The position numbers were made by a program, and so were the translations under genes. A stretch of 64,000 bases of DNA from Luteirhabdus pelagi. Lineage in GTDB: Bacteria > Bacteroidota > Bacteroidia > Flavobacteriales > Flavobacteriaceae. Within the stretch, counting starts at the first letter, position 1; each line of letters begins with the position of its first letter. The notes under the pieces are model-generated. The model had not been told where the DNA came from and did not search any database. It worked only from the letters and a program-made list of their open reading frames with translations. Where the stretch lies: NCBI RefSeq assembly GCF_016827595.1, contig NZ_JAECMS010000002.1:124001-188000 (forward strand), in the 5' to 3' direction. Of the stretch, positions 1 to 8,470 are shown piece after piece.

Positions 1-467
1 CCTGGAAACAGCGTTGCAAGAGAGGCTGCTGGCGTTAGCGGATTTCCATTTTTGTCGAATATTCGAAATGCGGTATTCCATGCCGCAACGTAATGGTTTG
101 GGCCTGCCGCTCCCGTCGGATCTGAAGGGGTAGCCGTATTAGTCGTCGATAAAAAAGTTAGTGTTGGCGGCTGAACACGCTGCAATTCAGTTGCTTGCTG
201 CTCCTGAAGTTTTTCGTCAATTTGACCTTCCTTTGGGAATCCTTTACCCGGCACCACTCTATTCCCGTGGCGGCCTTTAGGATGACCCATCTTATCGCTT
301 GAGTCTTCCGCAAGCTTAAGGGTTCCATTTTGAATTTGTTCTGCAATACTAGGTACATAAACTGGACCCTCTAAGGTTCCACTTGATGTCGGTCCAAATT
401 TATCTTGAGCCGAAAGTGATAAAGCGCCTAGAAAAAGCAGTGTTACTAAGTAATACTTCAACTTCAT
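1..467 (-). CDS. Secreted protein, N-terminal part only (runs off left edge)
   Basis: The first 155 codons of a minus-strand gene are present; the rest lies outside the window. The ATG at 467 is followed by a typical Sec signal peptide (MKLKYYLV, a hydrophobic core, then LSLSAQD), so the product is exported. The mature start is polar and Lys/Gln-rich, followed by the stretch DPTGAAGPNHYVAAWN, a type of sequence I associate with the start of large flavobacterial secreted repeat or propeller proteins that carry a T9SS sorting domain. The C-terminus is absent, so sorting and function cannot be confirmed. A good promoter lies upstream (503-532). No function is claimed. Confidence 0.75.
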   Translation of the reverse strand, partial: MKLKYYLVTLLFLGALSLSAQDKFGPTSSGTLEGPVYVPSIAEQIQNGTLKLAEDSSDKMGHPKGRHGNRVVPGKGFPKEGQIDEKLQEQQATELQRVQPPTLTFLSTTNTATPSDPTGAAGPNHYVAAWNTAFRIFDKNGNPLTPAASLATLFP

Positions 468-502
468 AGTAATTGATTTAAGTTAATTTCTTAAGGGAAA
501 CA

Positions 503-532
503 TAAAAATACAAGCAATTACTAAGAAAACAA
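503..532 (-). promoter_or_regulatory. Promoter of the secreted-protein gene
   Basis: On the minus strand TTG (532-530) is followed after 19 bases by TATTTTTA (510-503). This fits the Bacteroidota form TTG-N17-23-TAnnTTTG with one mismatch at the last base. It would start transcription near 496, giving a leader of about 30 bases before the ATG at 467. Confidence 0.5.
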
Positions 533-705
533 TGCGATATTTAAAGATTTTTATCACAACAAACCATTGACACCCAATATTTTTAAAAAGATTTGAACCC
601 TAAAACAACCTCTCTTGACTTTCGCTGTTTTTGTTAAAATTCAGTAAATAAACAACACTTAAATGGCATATAATTTGTAATTTCAATCTTGAAAAACCAT
701 ATCTT

Positions 706-1044
706 ATGTTAGCAAAAGTTATATACCTATGCAGTTTCTTATTAATATTTGCCTGCAATAGCACTAAAAACATGAATGATTCTGAAACTTCCAGCGAGTC
801 CGATTCAGTACAAATGACGGAAGACGGATATAGCAAAGCAACCATCATGGCAAACCGCTCCTCTGAGGGCTGTCCCTATATCATGGAAGTTGAAGGTTTA
901 TCCTATAAAATAGACCCTATCAATCTCGATGCTTCCTATAAGAAAGATGCAATGAAGGTATGGATAAAATTTACTGGCCTACGAATGGCAAATCGCTGTG
1001 AGGATGCCAATCCTGTAAGAATCGATGAAATCCAAACACGTTAA
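706..1044 (+). CDS. Small hypothetical lipoprotein
   Basis: A 112-residue protein with a lipoprotein signal: MLAKVIYLCSFLLIFAC, with Cys17 as the lipidated residue. A Ser/Asp/Glu-rich linker (about residues 18-45) precedes a small domain with two further cysteines (in SEGCPYI and NRCED) that could form a disulfide, and a predicted beta-rich pattern. I do not recognise the family. It is probably anchored in the outer or inner membrane facing the periplasm or surface. It is transcribed alone and converges on glyS with only 7 bases between the two stop codons and no obvious terminator. Confidence 0.65.
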   Translation: MLAKVIYLCSFLLIFACNSTKNMNDSETSSESDSVQMTEDGYSKATIMANRSSEGCPYIMEVEGLSYKIDPINLDASYKKDAMKVWIKFTGLRMANRCEDANPVRIDEIQTR

Positions 1045-1051
1045 GCGATTT

Positions 1052-2590
1052 TTATGTCGTTAACCAAGACTGAAACGAAATGCTTTTCCGTAATCGCTGC
1101 GGAAGATCTTCTATAGCGATGCGCTCCTGTTCCATTGTATCCCTGTCTCGTAATGTTACCGTTCGATCTTCTTTGGTTTGATGATCCACTGTAATACAAT
1201 ACGGTGTACCAGCTGCATCCTGACGTCTATAACGACGTCCTACGGCATCCTTTTCATCATATAGCACGTTATAATCCCATTTCAGAAGCTCGACGATTTC
1301 CTCGGCTATCTCTGGAAGTCCGTCTTTCTTTAACAATGGAAAAATGGCTGCCTTTACGGGAGCTAAAATAGATGGTATCTTCATAACCGTACGCGTATTC
1401 CCATCTTCTAAGGTTTCTTCCTGTAGGGCATTGCTTAAAACCGCCAAGAACATTCGGTCTAACCCGATGGATGTTTCCACCACATAAGGAACGTAGCTTT
1501 CCTTTAATTCCGGATCGAAGAACTGCAGTTTCTTCCCTGAATGCTCTTCATGCGCTTTTAAGTCGAAGTCGGTTCTAGAGTGAATTCCCTCCAATTCCTT
1601 GAATCCAAACGGAAAATTAAATTCAATATCAGCTGCAGCGTTTGCGTAATGCGCTAACTTTTCATGGTCGTGGAAGCGATAATTCTCTTCACCCAACCCC
1701 AAAGAAAGGTGCCATTTTAAACGTGTTTCTTTCCAGTATTCGTACCACTTCAACTCCTCGCCAGGACGCACGAAAAATTGCATTTCCATCTGCTCGAATT
1801 CGCGCATGCGGAATATGAATTGACGTGCCACAATCTCATTACGGAAGGCCTTTCCTGTCTGGGCAATCCCGAAAGGAATTTTCATACGCCCAGTCTTTTG
1901 GACATTTAGAAAATTTACGAAAATCCCCTGGGCCGTTTCTGGACGTAAGTAAAGTTGTGTAGCACTATCGGCAGAGGCACCCAATTTGGTGCCAAACATA
2001 AGATTGAACTGTCGAACATCGGTCCACTCGCGACTACCACTGATAGGATCGGCAATTTCCAACTCCTCGATCAAAGCTTTCACATCTGCTAAATCTTCTG
2101 CTTCCAAAGAGCGCGCCATTCGTTGGAGAATTTCCTTTTGTTCGGTGCGGTATCGGACTACCCGTGGATGGGTAGTCACAAACTGTTCTTCATCAAAATC
2201 ATCCCCAAAGCGCTTTTTGGCCTTTGCGATTTCCTTCTGTGCCTTTTGCTCAAGCTTTTCGGCATACTCCTCAATCAACACATCGGCACGGTATCGCTTT
2301 TTAGAATCCTTATTATCAATTAACGGATCATTAAAGGCATCGACGTGGCCAGAAGCTTTCCAAGTAGTAGGATGCATCAGGATAGAGGCATCAAGGCCTA
2401 CAATATTTTGATGCATATACACCATACTTCGCCACCAATACTCACGGATGTTTTTCTTCAGTTCTACTCCATTCTGACCATAATCGTATACAGCACTAAG
2501 GCCATCATAGATTTCACTGGAGCCAAAAATATACCCATACTCCTTTGCATGGGATATCACATTCTTAAAATGATCGTCGTTGTTTGCCAT
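1052..2590 (-). CDS. glyS: Glycyl-tRNA synthetase (single-chain, dimeric type)
   Basis: Attaches glycine to tRNA-Gly in the cytoplasm. The 512-residue protein is of the single-chain alpha2 class II type, not the two-subunit GlyQ/GlyS type. Class II motif 2 (FRNE...FRMREFEQMEM, around residue 249) and motif 3 (GLDRMFLAVL, around residue 375) are intact, followed by the C-terminal anticodon-binding domain. I place the start at the ATG at 2590 (MANNDDHF) rather than nine codons earlier, because a TATTTTTG box ends 5 bases before this ATG and typical homologues begin here. The gene follows the coiled-coil protein at 2656-3537, with a terminator between them. Confidence 0.93.
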   Translation of the reverse strand: MANNDDHFKNVISHAKEYGYIFGSSEIYDGLSAVYDYGQNGVELKKNIREYWWRSMVYMHQNIVGLDASILMHPTTWKASGHVDAFNDPLIDNKDSKKRYRADVLIEEYAEKLEQKAQKEIAKAKKRFGDDFDEEQFVTTHPRVVRYRTEQKEILQRMARSLEAEDLADVKALIEELEIADPISGSREWTDVRQFNLMFGTKLGASADSATQLYLRPETAQGIFVNFLNVQKTGRMKIPFGIAQTGKAFRNEIVARQFIFRMREFEQMEMQFFVRPGEELKWYEYWKETRLKWHLSLGLGEENYRFHDHEKLAHYANAAADIEFNFPFGFKELEGIHSRTDFDLKAHEEHSGKKLQFFDPELKESYVPYVVETSIGLDRMFLAVLSNALQEETLEDGNTRTVMKIPSILAPVKAAIFPLLKKDGLPEIAEEIVELLKWDYNVLYDEKDAVGRRYRRQDAAGTPYCITVDHQTKEDRTVTLRDRDTMEQERIAIEDLPQRLRKSISFQSWLTT

Positions 2591-2595
2591 AGGCA

Positions 2596-2603
2596 CAAAA
2601 ATA
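2596..2603 (-). promoter_or_regulatory. -7 box of glyS, inside the T-tract of the upstream terminator
   Basis: TATTTTTG on the minus strand matches TAnnTTTG exactly and ends 5 bases before the glyS ATG at 2590. Transcription would start at about the A of the ATG, giving a leaderless message. The box is built from the T-run of the terminator hairpin at 2605-2636. Confidence 0.5.
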
Positions 2604-2604
2604 A

Positions 2605-2636
2605 AAAACCGCCACAACTTAAGCTGTAGCGGTTTT
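2605..2636 (-). terminator. Rho-independent terminator after the coiled-coil protein gene
   Basis: Arms AAAACCGC (2605-2612) and GCGGTTTT (2629-2636) are extended by pairing around CTTAAG. On the minus strand the hairpin is followed by a long T-run that also forms the glyS -7 box. Confidence 0.75.
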
Positions 2637-2655
2637 GGTTTTTTTAATTAGATTT

Positions 2656-3537
2656 TTATCGCAACTCCATTGTAGTTGTTGCTACTTGCGTACCGCCATC
2701 GAATACATTAATTATATAACGGCCTTCAATTAAATTATTTTCGGTTGCATCCACAAAAACACATACGTCCAATTCTTCATTTTCATAGAATACCGTTGTT
2801 TTCTTACTATAACTTAAGACCCCGTTTTCAAATTCGGTGGCCTCTTTCACACCCAATAGATTATTCTTCGGATTGATAACCTGTACGTAGATATCGCGAT
2901 CGCCAGCTTTAGCAATTGGATTTGGTGCCAAGGTGAAGCAAGCGCGTAATTTATCGGCTCTGCTAGCCCGGCGCGTATCTACCACCTTTCCGCTGTTTCG
3001 AACAATTACTGCATCACCTTTTAAATCGATTGCATTTACAATAGATCCCTTTTTAATGGTTTCCGCCATTTCGGTATTTTGTTCGTTTACAGAGTCGACC
3101 ACTTTACGTGTTTCCGTTAATACGGTAGTAGTACTATCACGCTCTATTGCTAAGCGCTCATTAACTGCTATTAAGCTATCCGCTCGTTTAAAAAGCATTT
3201 TTCGCTCTTCCTTCAAGCGCCCAATTTCTGCTCTATACCGATCTATCAATGCTGCATTTGCTTTTGCATCCTTTACCGAGTCTAATAACACCTCGATTCG
3301 TTCTCGCGCAGCCAAAAGATCTTTGTCTTTTAACTCGTTTTCTTGAATTACTTCATCATAATTTGCAATGAGCTCCTCGAGTTCATTTTCAATAGTTTCT
3401 TTCTGCTGCTCTAGGTTGCTTACCGTATCCTTACTATCGTTATACAGGGTTACGGTGTATACTGCTAAGGCAATTAACAATACCGATAACACCCCAATCA
3501 GGACCTTAAACTTTGTGCCGTTATTTTCCTCGCTCAT
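2656..3537 (-). CDS. Membrane-anchored coiled-coil protein, function unknown
   Basis: A 293-residue protein. A short cytoplasmic N-terminus is followed by one membrane span (about residues 11-30, VLIGVLSVLLIALAVYTV), then a long Glu/Lys-rich coiled coil (about 38-165) and a C-terminal beta-rich domain of about 110 residues containing RDIYVQVINP and EGRYIINVFDG. The topology suggests a type II anchor with the coil in the periplasm. Homologues in Flavobacteriaceae are sometimes labelled chromosome-partitioning proteins, but I see no ATPase or DNA-binding motif to justify that. It is transcribed alone and ends in a strong terminator. Confidence 0.8.
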   Translation of the reverse strand: MSEENNGTKFKVLIGVLSVLLIALAVYTVTLYNDSKDTVSNLEQQKETIENELEELIANYDEVIQENELKDKDLLAARERIEVLLDSVKDAKANAALIDRYRAEIGRLKEERKMLFKRADSLIAVNERLAIERDSTTTVLTETRKVVDSVNEQNTEMAETIKKGSIVNAIDLKGDAVIVRNSGKVVDTRRASRADKLRACFTLAPNPIAKAGDRDIYVQVINPKNNLLGVKEATEFENGVLSYSKKTTVFYENEELDVCVFVDATENNLIEGRYIINVFDGGTQVATTTMELR

Positions 3538-3625
3538 AGTTGTTTAGGATAAATTGTTTTGAATATGCTAAATTAGTAAGTCGGTGAATAGCTTTTGTTT
3601 ACAAAATGGTAAAAGTTTTTAAAAA

Positions 3626-4288
3626 ATGTTAAATATACTATTTCCCAAGATATGCATAGGATGTTCCGAGCTGTTGGTGGGTAGGGAAGAAACCCTTTGC
3701 GCTAGCTGCCGAAATGCGTTATCATTAAGCTGTCACCATCGGCGCGATGATGAAGCCTTTAAACGTATCTTCTACGGAAGAATTCCATTACAAAATGCTA
3801 CCGCATTGCTTCAGTTTCAAAAAAAAGGACTCACACAGCTCTTGCTTCATAAGTTGAAATATAAAAATCAAGAAAAGCTAAGTGCATTCTTTGGCGCCTG
3901 GCTAGGAGCCGAACTTTCAGAAATACCATCGTACCAAAATATCGATATGGTTATTCCTGTTCCCCTTCACAAAAAGCGGCTTCGTAAGCGTGGCTACAAT
4001 CAAGTCACTGGGTTTGGAAAAGAAATTGCCAAAGCGCTACACACATCTTATCGAGATGACATTTTAGTAAAGAAGCGAAAAAACAACTCGCAGGTTTTCA
4101 AAAAGCGAAGTATGCGTTTTCAAGCAACACCCGTATTTTCTGTTGTTAACATATCTGAATTAGAGGACAAACATATATTGCTGGTAGACGATATTGTTAC
4201 CACCGGAGCCACCTTGGAGAACTGCGCCCAACAATTGTTGCTATCGCCTACCACCCAACTTAGTGTAGCCACCATGGCCATTGCGTAG
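3626..4288 (+). CDS. comF: ComF-family phosphoribosyltransferase-like protein
   Basis: The 220-residue protein has the ComF layout: an N-terminal zinc-ribbon-like pair of CxxC motifs (Cys10-Cys13 and Cys26-Cys29), then a type I phosphoribosyltransferase domain with the PRPP-binding motif VDDIVTTGAT near residues 187-196. In naturally transformable bacteria ComF is needed for DNA uptake; in Bacteroidota its role is less clear and it may serve in nucleotide salvage or replication restart. No other competence gene is next to it. It is followed after 23 bases by the Ig-like lipoprotein, which has its own promoter box. Confidence 0.85.
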   Translation: MLNILFPKICIGCSELLVGREETLCASCRNALSLSCHHRRDDEAFKRIFYGRIPLQNATALLQFQKKGLTQLLLHKLKYKNQEKLSAFFGAWLGAELSEIPSYQNIDMVIPVPLHKKRLRKRGYNQVTGFGKEIAKALHTSYRDDILVKKRKNNSQVFKKRSMRFQATPVFSVVNISELEDKHILLVDDIVTTGATLENCAQQLLLSPTTQLSVATMAIA

Positions 4289-4298
4289 AAAGATTCTT

Positions 4299-4306
4299 TA
4301 TTTTTG
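4299..4306 (+). promoter_or_regulatory. -7 box placed 5 bases before the 4312 start
   Basis: TATTTTTG matches TAnnTTTG exactly and is followed by five bases and the ATG at 4312. This predicts a leaderless or nearly leaderless message. Confidence 0.45.
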
Positions 4307-4311
4307 TCGGC

Positions 4312-5961
4312 ATGAAGTTTCGTTTCCTATATACGATTGTCGGCCTATTATTAGTACTGTCCTTTGGTCGCTGTGCCAAAAGGGGAACTCCTACAGGAGG
4401 GATTCGCGACTCCATTCCCCCGATCATCGTTCGGAGTAATCCTGATAACTACACTACCAATTTCGATGCAGAGGAAGTTCGTATTACTTTCGACGAATTC
4501 ATTAAACTTAAGAACCTTCAGCAAAATTTGATTATTTCTCCTCCGATGGAGAATTCACCTGAAATAACACCACTTACCACATCAAAATCGATTCGTATTC
4601 GATTTTTGGATACCCTGCGCGAAAATACCACCTACAGTATTAATTTTGGGGAAAGCATTGTAGATAACAATGAGGAAAATCCTTTTGAATATTATAAGTA
4701 TGTATTTTCCACTGGAGACTATATTGATAGCTTAAAACTATCTGGAAAGGTTCGGGACGCACTCTTACCAAATCCTGAGATACCCGTTACCGTCATGCTT
4801 TACGAAAGGAATCAAGCTTTCAACGACTCAACGATTTTTAATGAAAAGCCTACTTACATCACCACCACTACCGATAGTTTGGGATCTTTTGAACTTACCA
4901 ATTTAAAAGAAGGCGATTATTTGCTTTTAGCATTGAAAGAACAAAATAGTGACTATATCTTTCAACCGAAATCTGACAAAATCGCATTTGTTGAAGAAAC
5001 CGTTACCTTACCTACAGATAGCAGCTATACACTTCAATTATTTAAGGAAATTCCAGACTACAAGGCTACCACTCCACGGCATCTGACCAAAAATCATATT
5101 GTGTTCGGATTCGAAAATTCGCAGCAAGCCACTTCACTTGAAGTTCTGAGTGAAGTTCCCGATACCTTCACCGCTGCTTCGTATTGGGATCGCGAAAAGG
5201 ACACGCTTCATTATTGGTTTACTCCAGAAATCACAAAGGATTCGCTGGTATTCCTAGCATCCAATAATGAACAAACAGACACCTTAGTAACCCGAATTCG
5301 TGAATTGTTTAGCGATTCCCTAAAAATTGATGCCTTAAATGCTGGGCTAATGGTCCCAAAAGACACCTTTCGTTTACAGGCAAACACACCCATTACGGCA
5401 ATAGATAATAGTAAAATTCAAATTTTAGTAAGCGATAGCATTCCTGTAAATACGTCTTCTCGAATCGATAACCAGTATAATATCATTGAAATAGCTTTTC
5501 GGAAAGAGTATGAAAAACAGTATAATGTAACTATTTTGCCTGAAGCTTTTACCGACTTCTTCGGCAAGTCGAACGACACACTCACCTATAAGATTCGCAC
5601 ACAAGCTGTTTCCGAATATGGAACGCTTACCCTGAACCTTACCAACACACAATCGTTTCCGCTACTCGTGCAATTGGTAAATTCGAAATTTAAGGTAGTT
5701 GCAGAAAAATATAGAGAAGAGAACACCCCCATACTTTTTGAAAATATTTCCCCTGGAAATTATTACGTCCGCCTTATCTACGACACCAACCAAAACAAAC
5801 GATGGGATGCCGGCCGTTTCTTAAGCCGGACACAGCCAGAAAAAGTAGTATACTATCCTACGGTATTGGAAATTCGTGCGAATTGGAGTTTAAATGAAAC
5901 GTTTAATCTAAATGAAAAGCGTCTCGGTCCTGTAGAAACCGCAACTGATCCCGAAGAGTAG
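4312..5961 (+). CDS. Ig-like domain lipoprotein (SbsA-type)
   Basis: A 549-residue exported protein. Its N-terminus (MKFRFLYTIVGLLLVLSFGRC) ends in a lipobox-like Cys21. The next part, TPTGGIRDSIPP, is typical of a family of flavobacterial lipoproteins with an N-terminal Ig-like domain (SbsA type, about residues 35-135). A carboxypeptidase-regulatory-like beta sandwich may lie at 145-230, and a second near the C-terminus around YYVRLIYDTNQNKRWD. The specific role is unknown; a structural or surface function at the cell envelope is likely. The last 59 bases overlap the end of the convergent omega-amidase gene. Confidence 0.8.
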   Translation: MKFRFLYTIVGLLLVLSFGRCAKRGTPTGGIRDSIPPIIVRSNPDNYTTNFDAEEVRITFDEFIKLKNLQQNLIISPPMENSPEITPLTTSKSIRIRFLDTLRENTTYSINFGESIVDNNEENPFEYYKYVFSTGDYIDSLKLSGKVRDALLPNPEIPVTVMLYERNQAFNDSTIFNEKPTYITTTTDSLGSFELTNLKEGDYLLLALKEQNSDYIFQPKSDKIAFVEETVTLPTDSSYTLQLFKEIPDYKATTPRHLTKNHIVFGFENSQQATSLEVLSEVPDTFTAASYWDREKDTLHYWFTPEITKDSLVFLASNNEQTDTLVTRIRELFSDSLKIDALNAGLMVPKDTFRLQANTPITAIDNSKIQILVSDSIPVNTSSRIDNQYNIIEIAFRKEYEKQYNVTILPEAFTDFFGKSNDTLTYKIRTQAVSEYGTLTLNLTNTQSFPLLVQLVNSKFKVVAEKYREENTPILFENISPGNYYVRLIYDTNQNKRWDAGRFLSRTQPEKVVYYPTVLEIRANWSLNETFNLNEKRLGPVETATDPEE

Positions 5962-6679
5962 CGATATGCTGCTTTTGAAGGGTGACAGTTTCGATGAATT
6001 CGCCTTCCCAATTTTTGGATATTCGTTCGCCTAACACATCGTACACCGCCGAATGACCTACATATTCATGGTCGTTTCCATCCTTACCAACACGATTTAC
6101 TCCGATGCAGTAACTCATATTCTCGATGGCTCTAGCTTTCAACAGTGCATCCCAAGCGACCACACGCTTTGCTGGCCAATTAGCAACATAGAGCAATAGG
6201 TCGTAATCGTCCGTGTTTCGTGCCCACACCGGAAACCGAAGGTCATAGCAAACCAAAGGACAAATCTTCCACCCTTTATAATTGACTATTACACGTTTTT
6301 CGCCTGCACTATAGACCTTATGTTCACCCGCCAATGTGAAGGTGTGTTTTTTGTCATATGTTGAAAAAGATCCATCTGGAAACACAAAATAGAGCCTATT
6401 ATAAAAATTTCCATCATCTTCAACAATTACACTTCCCGTTACCGCACAGTTAAATTCCTTCGCCTGTTGTTGCATCCACTTCATACTGGGTCCTTCTGTC
6501 GGTTCTGCCAATGCTTCTGCATGCATGGAAAACCCAGTTGGAAACATTTCCGGCAGTATGATAAGGTCGGTCTGCTCCTGAAGAGATGCTAGCGCCTTTG
6601 AAAACATCGTACGGTTTGCTTCAGGATTTTCCCAATGCAATTCTTTTTGAAGTAAGGTAACCGAAAGCTTTTCAGACAT
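5903..6679 (-). CDS. Omega-amidase (nitrilase superfamily, YafV/Nit2 type)
   Basis: A 258-residue carbon-nitrogen hydrolase. The catalytic triad is visible: Glu44 (LPEMF), Lys110 (YDKKH) and Cys144 (VCYDLRFP). This family hydrolyses alpha-ketoglutaramate or alpha-ketosuccinamate to the keto acid and ammonia. The context supports that role: two genes upstream in the same direction is a methionine-type aminotransferase that would produce alpha-ketoglutaramate when it uses glutamine as amino donor. It is separated from the ankyrin gene by only 9 bases, so the three probably share a message. Its 3' end overlaps the convergent lipoprotein gene by 59 bases. Confidence 0.88.
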   Translation of the reverse strand: MSEKLSVTLLQKELHWENPEANRTMFSKALASLQEQTDLIILPEMFPTGFSMHAEALAEPTEGPSMKWMQQQAKEFNCAVTGSVIVEDDGNFYNRLYFVFPDGSFSTYDKKHTFTLAGEHKVYSAGEKRVIVNYKGWKICPLVCYDLRFPVWARNTDDYDLLLYVANWPAKRVVAWDALLKARAIENMSYCIGVNRVGKDGNDHEYVGHSAVYDVLGERISKNWEGEFIETVTLQKQHIATLRDQLRFLQDRDAFHLD

Positions 6680-6688
6680 ACAATCGTA

Positions 6689-7162
6689 TCATTTTTTGGA
6701 TTCGAGCAGCGACACAATATTTGAGAACCCCCTCATTTTCGCATGATCTGCAGCTGTGTTACCGCTATCGTCCGCTATGGAAGCATTTGCATGATGTTTT
6801 AACAACAAAGAGATGATATCCTCTTTGCCGAAGGTGGCCGCAAAAATTAGTGCAGTACTACCATTAAAATTTGTCTTATCAGGATTTGCGCCATGCTTCA
6901 ATAATAGCGAGGCAAGGCCTTCGTGCCCCTTGAAAGAAACGCCCATCAAGGCGGTATTCCCAGAGGCATCTTGCGCATCGATATCCTGTGGATATTGAAT
7001 GATGATTTCTGAAAGCCTTTCAAAGCCAAAATAACTGGCTAGCAATAAGGGCGTGAAACCTCTTTCATCGGTTTCCGATGCCAACGAAGGATTTTCGTCT
7101 AAAAGGCTGGTAACTTGCTTTTCATCGTTTTCACGAATGGCCGCAAAAAGTTCTTTTTTCAT
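6689..7162 (-). CDS. Ankyrin-repeat protein
   Basis: A 157-residue cytoplasmic protein made almost wholly of ankyrin repeats: about four to five units with the marks GFTPLLLAS, GNTALMGVS, GSTALIFAA and GNTAADHA spaced 33-34 residues apart. There is no signal peptide. Ankyrin repeats bind proteins; the partner is unknown, but its place between the aminotransferase and the omega-amidase suggests it may organise or regulate those enzymes. TACTTTTA lies 4 bases before the ATG (7167-7174, minus strand), so it may also have its own start site. Confidence 0.85.
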   Translation of the reverse strand: MKKELFAAIRENDEKQVTSLLDENPSLASETDERGFTPLLLASYFGFERLSEIIIQYPQDIDAQDASGNTALMGVSFKGHEGLASLLLKHGANPDKTNFNGSTALIFAATFGKEDIISLLLKHHANASIADDSGNTAADHAKMRGFSNIVSLLESKK

Positions 7163-7228
7163 GTTTTAAAAGTAAGAAACTATCGGTAGAAAAAGGCCTC
7201 TTTTATCGTTCATTTAAGAATCCTATCG

Positions 7229-8368
7229 CTATATTTCTCGAAGAATAGCCGCTGCTTTTTTCAGGGTCTTTTCTTCTTTGGCGAAGCAAATACGCAATTG
7301 ATTAAAATCCTGTTGGTTTTTGTTGAAGACCGAAGTAGGAATTGTCGCGATATTGAACTCTTTCGTAAGTCGTTCTGCAAATTCGGTATCCTTTTCTTCT
7401 GTGATGTCGCTATAGTTCAACAATTGAAAGTACGTTCCTTCGGAAGGTGTAAAGGAAAACCTTGATCCTTTAAGTTCCTGTAAGAAAAAATCACGTTTTT
7501 GTTGATAGAGTTTTGGCAATTCCTCGTAGTGTGAAGGTTGCTGCAAATAGGTCGCCAACGCCTTTTGAATAGGATGATTCACCGAAAACACATTAAACTG
7601 ATGTACTTTTCGGAACTCTTCCATTAACGGCTTTGGCGCTAGGCAATATCCCATTTTCCAACCGGTATTATGAAAGGTCTTCCCAAACGAGGCAGTAATG
7701 AACGTACGTTTCGATAAGGCTTCAAAACGCGCCGCACTGTAATGCTGTCTGCCATCGAAGACGATGTGTTCGTAGACCTCATCGCTAAGGATTAGCAGAT
7801 CGTGCTTTTCAGCTAGAGCTTCCAACTGTTTCATGTCTTCTTCCGACCAAACCGCCCCTGAAGGATTGTGAGGCGTATTTATAATTATCATTTTGGTTTT
7901 GGAATTAATGCTGTCTTCAACCTTGTTCCAATCAGGTCGATAGGCAGGTGGTTGCAGCTGAATGGGTTTCGGAATGCCGCCGAACAACGTTATGGTTGGC
8001 TCATAACAATCGTAAGCAGGTGCAAATAAAATCACCTCATCGCCCTTCTGTATCGAGGCAGCCAGGGCGGTAAAAATAGCTTGGGTTGCCCCTGCCGTTA
8101 CCGTTATTTCATGGCCTGGATCATATCTTTTCTCATGAAGGGTATTCGTTTTATCTGAAATAGCCTGGCGAAGGCCTTTATCGCCCGGCATGGGTGCATA
8201 CTGATTATGGCCAGCTTTCATTTGGTCTGCCACCAACTGGATTAATTCGGCGTCGCTTTCAAAGTCGGGAAACCCTTGCGATAAATTCAGCGCTCCGGTT
8301 TCGTGCGCCATTTTGCTCATAACGCTGAAAATACTATCGGTACTATTTGGAAGTTTGCTTTGTATCAT
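7229..8368 (-). CDS. Methionine aminotransferase (YbdL type)
   Basis: A 379-residue fold-type I PLP aminotransferase. Visible marks are NTPHNPSGAVW, the DEVYEH segment holding the Asp that contacts the PLP ring nitrogen, and the PLP lysine in SFGKTFHNTGWK (about residue 230). Length and sequence fit the YbdL/KAT-like group, which transaminates 4-methylthio-2-oxobutyrate to methionine, the last step of methionine salvage, often with glutamine as donor. The downstream omega-amidase would remove the resulting alpha-ketoglutaramate and pull the reaction forward. It is the first gene of a likely three-gene unit; 66 bases separate it from the ankyrin gene. Confidence 0.88.
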   Translation of the reverse strand: MIQSKLPNSTDSIFSVMSKMAHETGALNLSQGFPDFESDAELIQLVADQMKAGHNQYAPMPGDKGLRQAISDKTNTLHEKRYDPGHEITVTAGATQAIFTALAASIQKGDEVILFAPAYDCYEPTITLFGGIPKPIQLQPPAYRPDWNKVEDSINSKTKMIIINTPHNPSGAVWSEEDMKQLEALAEKHDLLILSDEVYEHIVFDGRQHYSAARFEALSKRTFITASFGKTFHNTGWKMGYCLAPKPLMEEFRKVHQFNVFSVNHPIQKALATYLQQPSHYEELPKLYQQKRDFFLQELKGSRFSFTPSEGTYFQLLNYSDITEEKDTEFAERLTKEFNIATIPTSVFNKNQQDFNQLRICFAKEEKTLKKAAAILREI

Positions 8369-8470
8369 AGCATGTCAATATAAAAAAAGCAATGCAGTTT
8401 TTAAAAAGTATAAAATAAGCTGAAATTCAGTATATTAGTATATTATTGCTCCCCCCAAATCTGACGGACG

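Noticed and set aside
1986..2411. 141-codon plus-strand frame inside glyS
   Set aside because: Antisense to a conserved synthetase; composition is that of a shadow frame.
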